Below are positions 60,838 through 64,000 of a stretch of 64,000 nt of DNA, in pieces. Made by a program: the position numbers and the translations under genes. The notes under the pieces were generated by a model. The model saw only the letters and a program-made list of their open reading frames with translations. It was not told where the DNA came from and did no database searches. Numbering within the stretch: the stretch's first letter is position 1; every line of letters begins with the position of its first letter. The DNA comes from Triplophysa rosa (Eukaryota > Chordata > Actinopteri > Cypriniformes > Nemacheilidae), in the NCBI RefSeq assembly GCF_024868665.1, contig NC_079906.1, forward strand, positions 14,322,807 through 14,386,806, written 5' to 3'.

Positions 60838-63800
60838 CACGAAACGAGATAAGATGTAACTGCTCGACCGTCTGTAAAAATGTAACCCCGACGTGGGAAA
60901 GCAAATTAATATCGTAAGGTTTTAGCTAACCCTCAGCATCACCCTGCACTACAGTCCGTGCAGGGCTACTAACCCGGACGACCTTTCCGTTGTCATAGTA
61001 ACAGTTGAACTCGCTATTTTAAACGAACTTCAAAGTGCTTTTTACCACATCCTCCAAAAAATAACTTGTCAAAATAACAGCCTTTTTACTGCTAGTCTCT
61101 TCAAAATCTCCTTTTGCTGGAGAGGAAGTCGTTACCAAGGAGTGCCCGACGCAGTGTACAATGGGACATGAAGTTTTAGTAACTATGCAAATCCGTAGTG
61201 AACTGCTAGCTAAAAACTACAATTCCTGACATGCACTGCGCGTCCAGTTCTCGTGACTGAGGATGACGCGTATGCACGTGCATGGTCCAGGTCAGGAACG
61301 AATTGGAATGTTTCAGATGTTGTTGGTTGGAGAGATCGGCTCAGAACAGTCACATTATAAGCGGTTTTTTTATTCTTAACCAAAAAACATAGAAATTACG
61401 AAATTCTGTTTTTCCTTTTTGTTTTGTTATTAAACAATGAGTAATAGTCAGAGTAAAACAGGCAAGCAAACAGAAGCTGTTAGGTGTTTGCGAACGGTAA
61501 AGCCTGTTTTACTATTGAATATCACTCGTTGTAAGTTATATGCTTATGTATGTGTCAACATTTTGTCGGAATAGTGATCTCTTAGTTATTTATATAAATA
61601 TACTGTATATTTTACTTTTGGTTCCTTGGGTGTCAGGATAAAAAAGGGACAGGACGTTCTCTTAGACACGAGTTTTTAAGCATGCACACCTGTCACTGTC
61701 GAGGAAAGCTTAGTTTATGACAATCCCAACAGGTTCTTTTATTTTTGCTCAGAAATGTCTGAGGTCTAAAGATTTGCAGGTGCCTTCTAAACATTTCTGC
61801 ATTGATATTTGTTTGAACAAATATGTCTGTGTTTGTGCGTGCGTGTGTATGTATATGAAGAGTTTGGTTCCAAAATGAGATAAGTCATGTTTTATATTAT
61901 GTTATCATGTTTTAATTGTGTTAGGTAGCTGTATTTTAGGAGTTAAATCAAAACAAACCAACTGCAGTTCGATTGATATTAATTGGAATGCACAGTCATA
62001 TACACTAAAAATGCATTTCTTGCCATGCACGCAACTATAAGAACAAAAGTTCCTTCACCATTTTTTTAGAATCTAACATTTTACCAGTGTAAACTATTTA
62101 AGTTCTTCTCTCTTCTCAAAACGTGAATCTGCTTGTGAAATGCATGACTTGTGAATAAGCAATAAACAAAGACAGCCCTTTGAAAAAACTGAACTGTCCC
62201 TTGTCTTAACAGAGAGCAGCACATACTTGTTGTACGTGACATGACATCACAAGAAATTTGATACTGTATTGGAGAAGCTCCCTCCCCCCTTTCAGGGATT
62301 TTTTCCTCCCATGTGCTTCCCACTCTTGCTTCTGCCCTACACTCTTCAGTAAGTTTACAGTGTATTCTCTCTCTTTCTCTCTTGGGCTCTACATAAACCT
62401 CACTACAACCGGGATAAAAAGCAACACCGCATCCAGGAAAAGGTCTCAGAGAATGCTTCACCAGCGCTGCCTTTGAGAAAACAACATTTGCCTTTTAAAA
62501 GGGTGAGGAGGAGTTTTTTTTCTGAGATCTGTATTGCTTGACACACCACACTGCTGGTTTTGACAGTAAAGGCTTCATGGCTTTAAAGACATAATGGATT
62601 TTTGTTAACATAAACATAACTTTAAGGTGTTTTTAAAGTGGTTACTTAACTTACTATTTTAGTTAATTGCTCTTCAAGACCTCAAGACTTTATTGCACAA
62701 TTGTGAAGATTTGTTTGGGTTTTGTGACATGTATGCTTTTTACTCTGTCACCCTGCATGCTGGTAAAAGATCTTGGGATCTTTTATTTACTGTCTAAAAT
62801 GCATGAAGAAATGCATGGGGTGCAAAGAAAATCACTTTATTCACACCGTACATGACGTAATGTGGTATCATGTATCACAGGGCTAGACTTAACTGGACTC
62901 AAGGGCATTACATGATTTGGTGTGCAGTGTAGTATTGCCATGACTTGCTCGTGCATTGAGAGTTTTTGTGCTATGTTGTTTGTGAGCAGTGTAAACACAT
63001 TCAAAAAATATGAAAAATAAAGTCACTTATTCTTCTTTGGAATAGATGTTTCTGTGAAATAATTCGTTTATTGTTCATCTGCCAACAATCTGACATGCTT
63101 AAAGGTTTGGAAGAAACTGTTAAGGTACACCACACCGTATGTTTACCTTCTCTTACAAATAATGCTTAAAACAGTCTTGCTGTTGCTCATAAATGGAGGG
63201 ATATCTTTACTGTTATTTACAGAAACCATTATTTGCATCTCTAAAGACTGAATTTGAGCTACATAGAACTGTCCAGCCTCAGATCTCTTCAAGAGGAAAA
63301 TCATATTTTGTCATTGACATGTAATAGTGCACATCAGTGCAAAGTAAGAATGAGGTCTGTTTATGTTAAAAAGTATCATTTTCCACCTTTATTGGACGAT
63401 TTAATAAGTGCAAATATGTTATTGTATGTGTTGTCACTTTCTGTGAACATTTGAAGCATTTGTAAAAGAGACATCAAATCTCATTAACCCTCAGTTAACC
63501 ATTTGTAATTCTGTGGTCTAGGGAAAGACTGCAAACATTTGAACGTATGAAAGTATATGACATTGCTATAACAAGTTAGTTGAGACTGAGAGTGATAGTT
63601 AGATAATATAGTAGGCTATGGTATAGAAAGATTCATATAAATGTAAATGCTGCGACTGAAGGGCCGGTGTTTTTAACTGTTTGTGTGAAAGTTAAATTGA
63701 ACCAGAAAAACAAAGTGTTCAAAAAAGCAGTTTATTTTTTATATGGCTGGAATTCATAACTTCACTATTTTTTTTAATTATATCGTAGTGCTAACAAATA

Positions 63801-64000
63801 CTGTGGTTGTAAACTTTACAATGGAGAGTCTGAGAAACACCTCACAGTATATGAATACAAAAACATCACATAATGTGTCGGCATATACCACTGTTATGTA
63901 AGAAAGGAAAATTAGAGGAAATCATTATCAGGTGAAAACCGAAAAGGAACATGTAATTTTCTGACAGGGCTGCCTTAAGCACAATATAGATGCAGAAGTT
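60838..64000. other. Upstream of ccdc22 to window end, no supported gene
   Basis: The first 0.5 kb should be the ccdc22 promoter, perhaps bidirectional. On the plus strand an ATG at 61438 opens a short frame (MSNSQSKTGKQTEAV...) with a possible donor (ACG|GTAAAG) near 61497; this could be a first exon but nothing downstream confirms it. The remaining 2.4 kb is AT-rich with only short ORFs (including a 126-residue minus-strand one at 62081-62461) that resemble nothing I know. Confidence 0.35.

Noticed and set aside
62081..62461. 126-residue minus-strand ORF near the right end
   Set aside because: Composition is that of random translation (runs of RERER from a CTCTTT repeat); no homology is recognised and there is no supporting promoter or exon structure.

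Overview
The window is a vertebrate nuclear chromosome segment, almost certainly from a cyprinid fish. Genes are split into many short exons with vertebrate-type GT-AG introns. Intergenic DNA is AT-rich. The repeats are those of cyprinid genomes: Angel-type palindromic MITEs, a Tc1-like transposon, tRNA-derived SINEs and an L2-type LINE tail. Exon structures below were built by hand by joining conserved protein segments at splice sites that keep the reading frame; no alignment or transcript data were available. Comparisons with human proteins are from memory.

Layout, left to right. On the minus strand: rpl10a (1.05-3.06 kb, with a 5' TOP start), fance (3.45-5.82 kb), a makorin-family E3 ligase, probably mkrn4 (6.89-9.06 kb), and ppard (14.2-17.5 kb). 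Between the makorin gene and ppard lie an AT-rich simple repeat and a large inverted repeat (10.07-11.74 kb). Head-to-head with ppard on the plus strand is cfp (properdin, 22.0-27.5 kb), whose first coding intron carries one transposon nested in another. A tRNA-Arg(ACG), a further terminal-inverted-repeat element and a tRNA-Phe(GAA) follow. Then, all on the minus strand, come tbc1d25 (31.8-39.55 kb, with an intact Tc1-like transposon in an intron), tRNA-His(GTG) (40.3 kb), nt5dc2 (41.3-48.4 kb) and ccdc22 (50.1-60.8 kb). The last 3 kb show no gene I can support.

The gene order joins two blocks known from human: RPL10A/FANCE/PPARD (6p21) and CFP/TBC1D25/CCDC22 (Xp11). The genes do not form one pathway. 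They cover translation (Rpl10a), interstrand-crosslink repair (Fance), ubiquitination/RNA binding (makorin), lipid-sensing transcription (Ppard), alternative complement activation (properdin), autophagy/Rab regulation (Tbc1d25), a HAD-family nucleotidase-like protein (Nt5dc2), and endosomal recycling plus cullin/NF-kB control (Ccdc22).

The most notable observations are an in-frame TAG in the middle of an otherwise intact ccdc22; an apparently complete DD37E Tc1-like transposon with IR/DR ends; a 1.7 kb inverted repeat; nested transposons in introns of cfp and ccdc22; a probable GC-AG first intron in rpl10a; and three RRGS(A/E)P repeats in the makorin protein. I found no undescribed multi-gene system.
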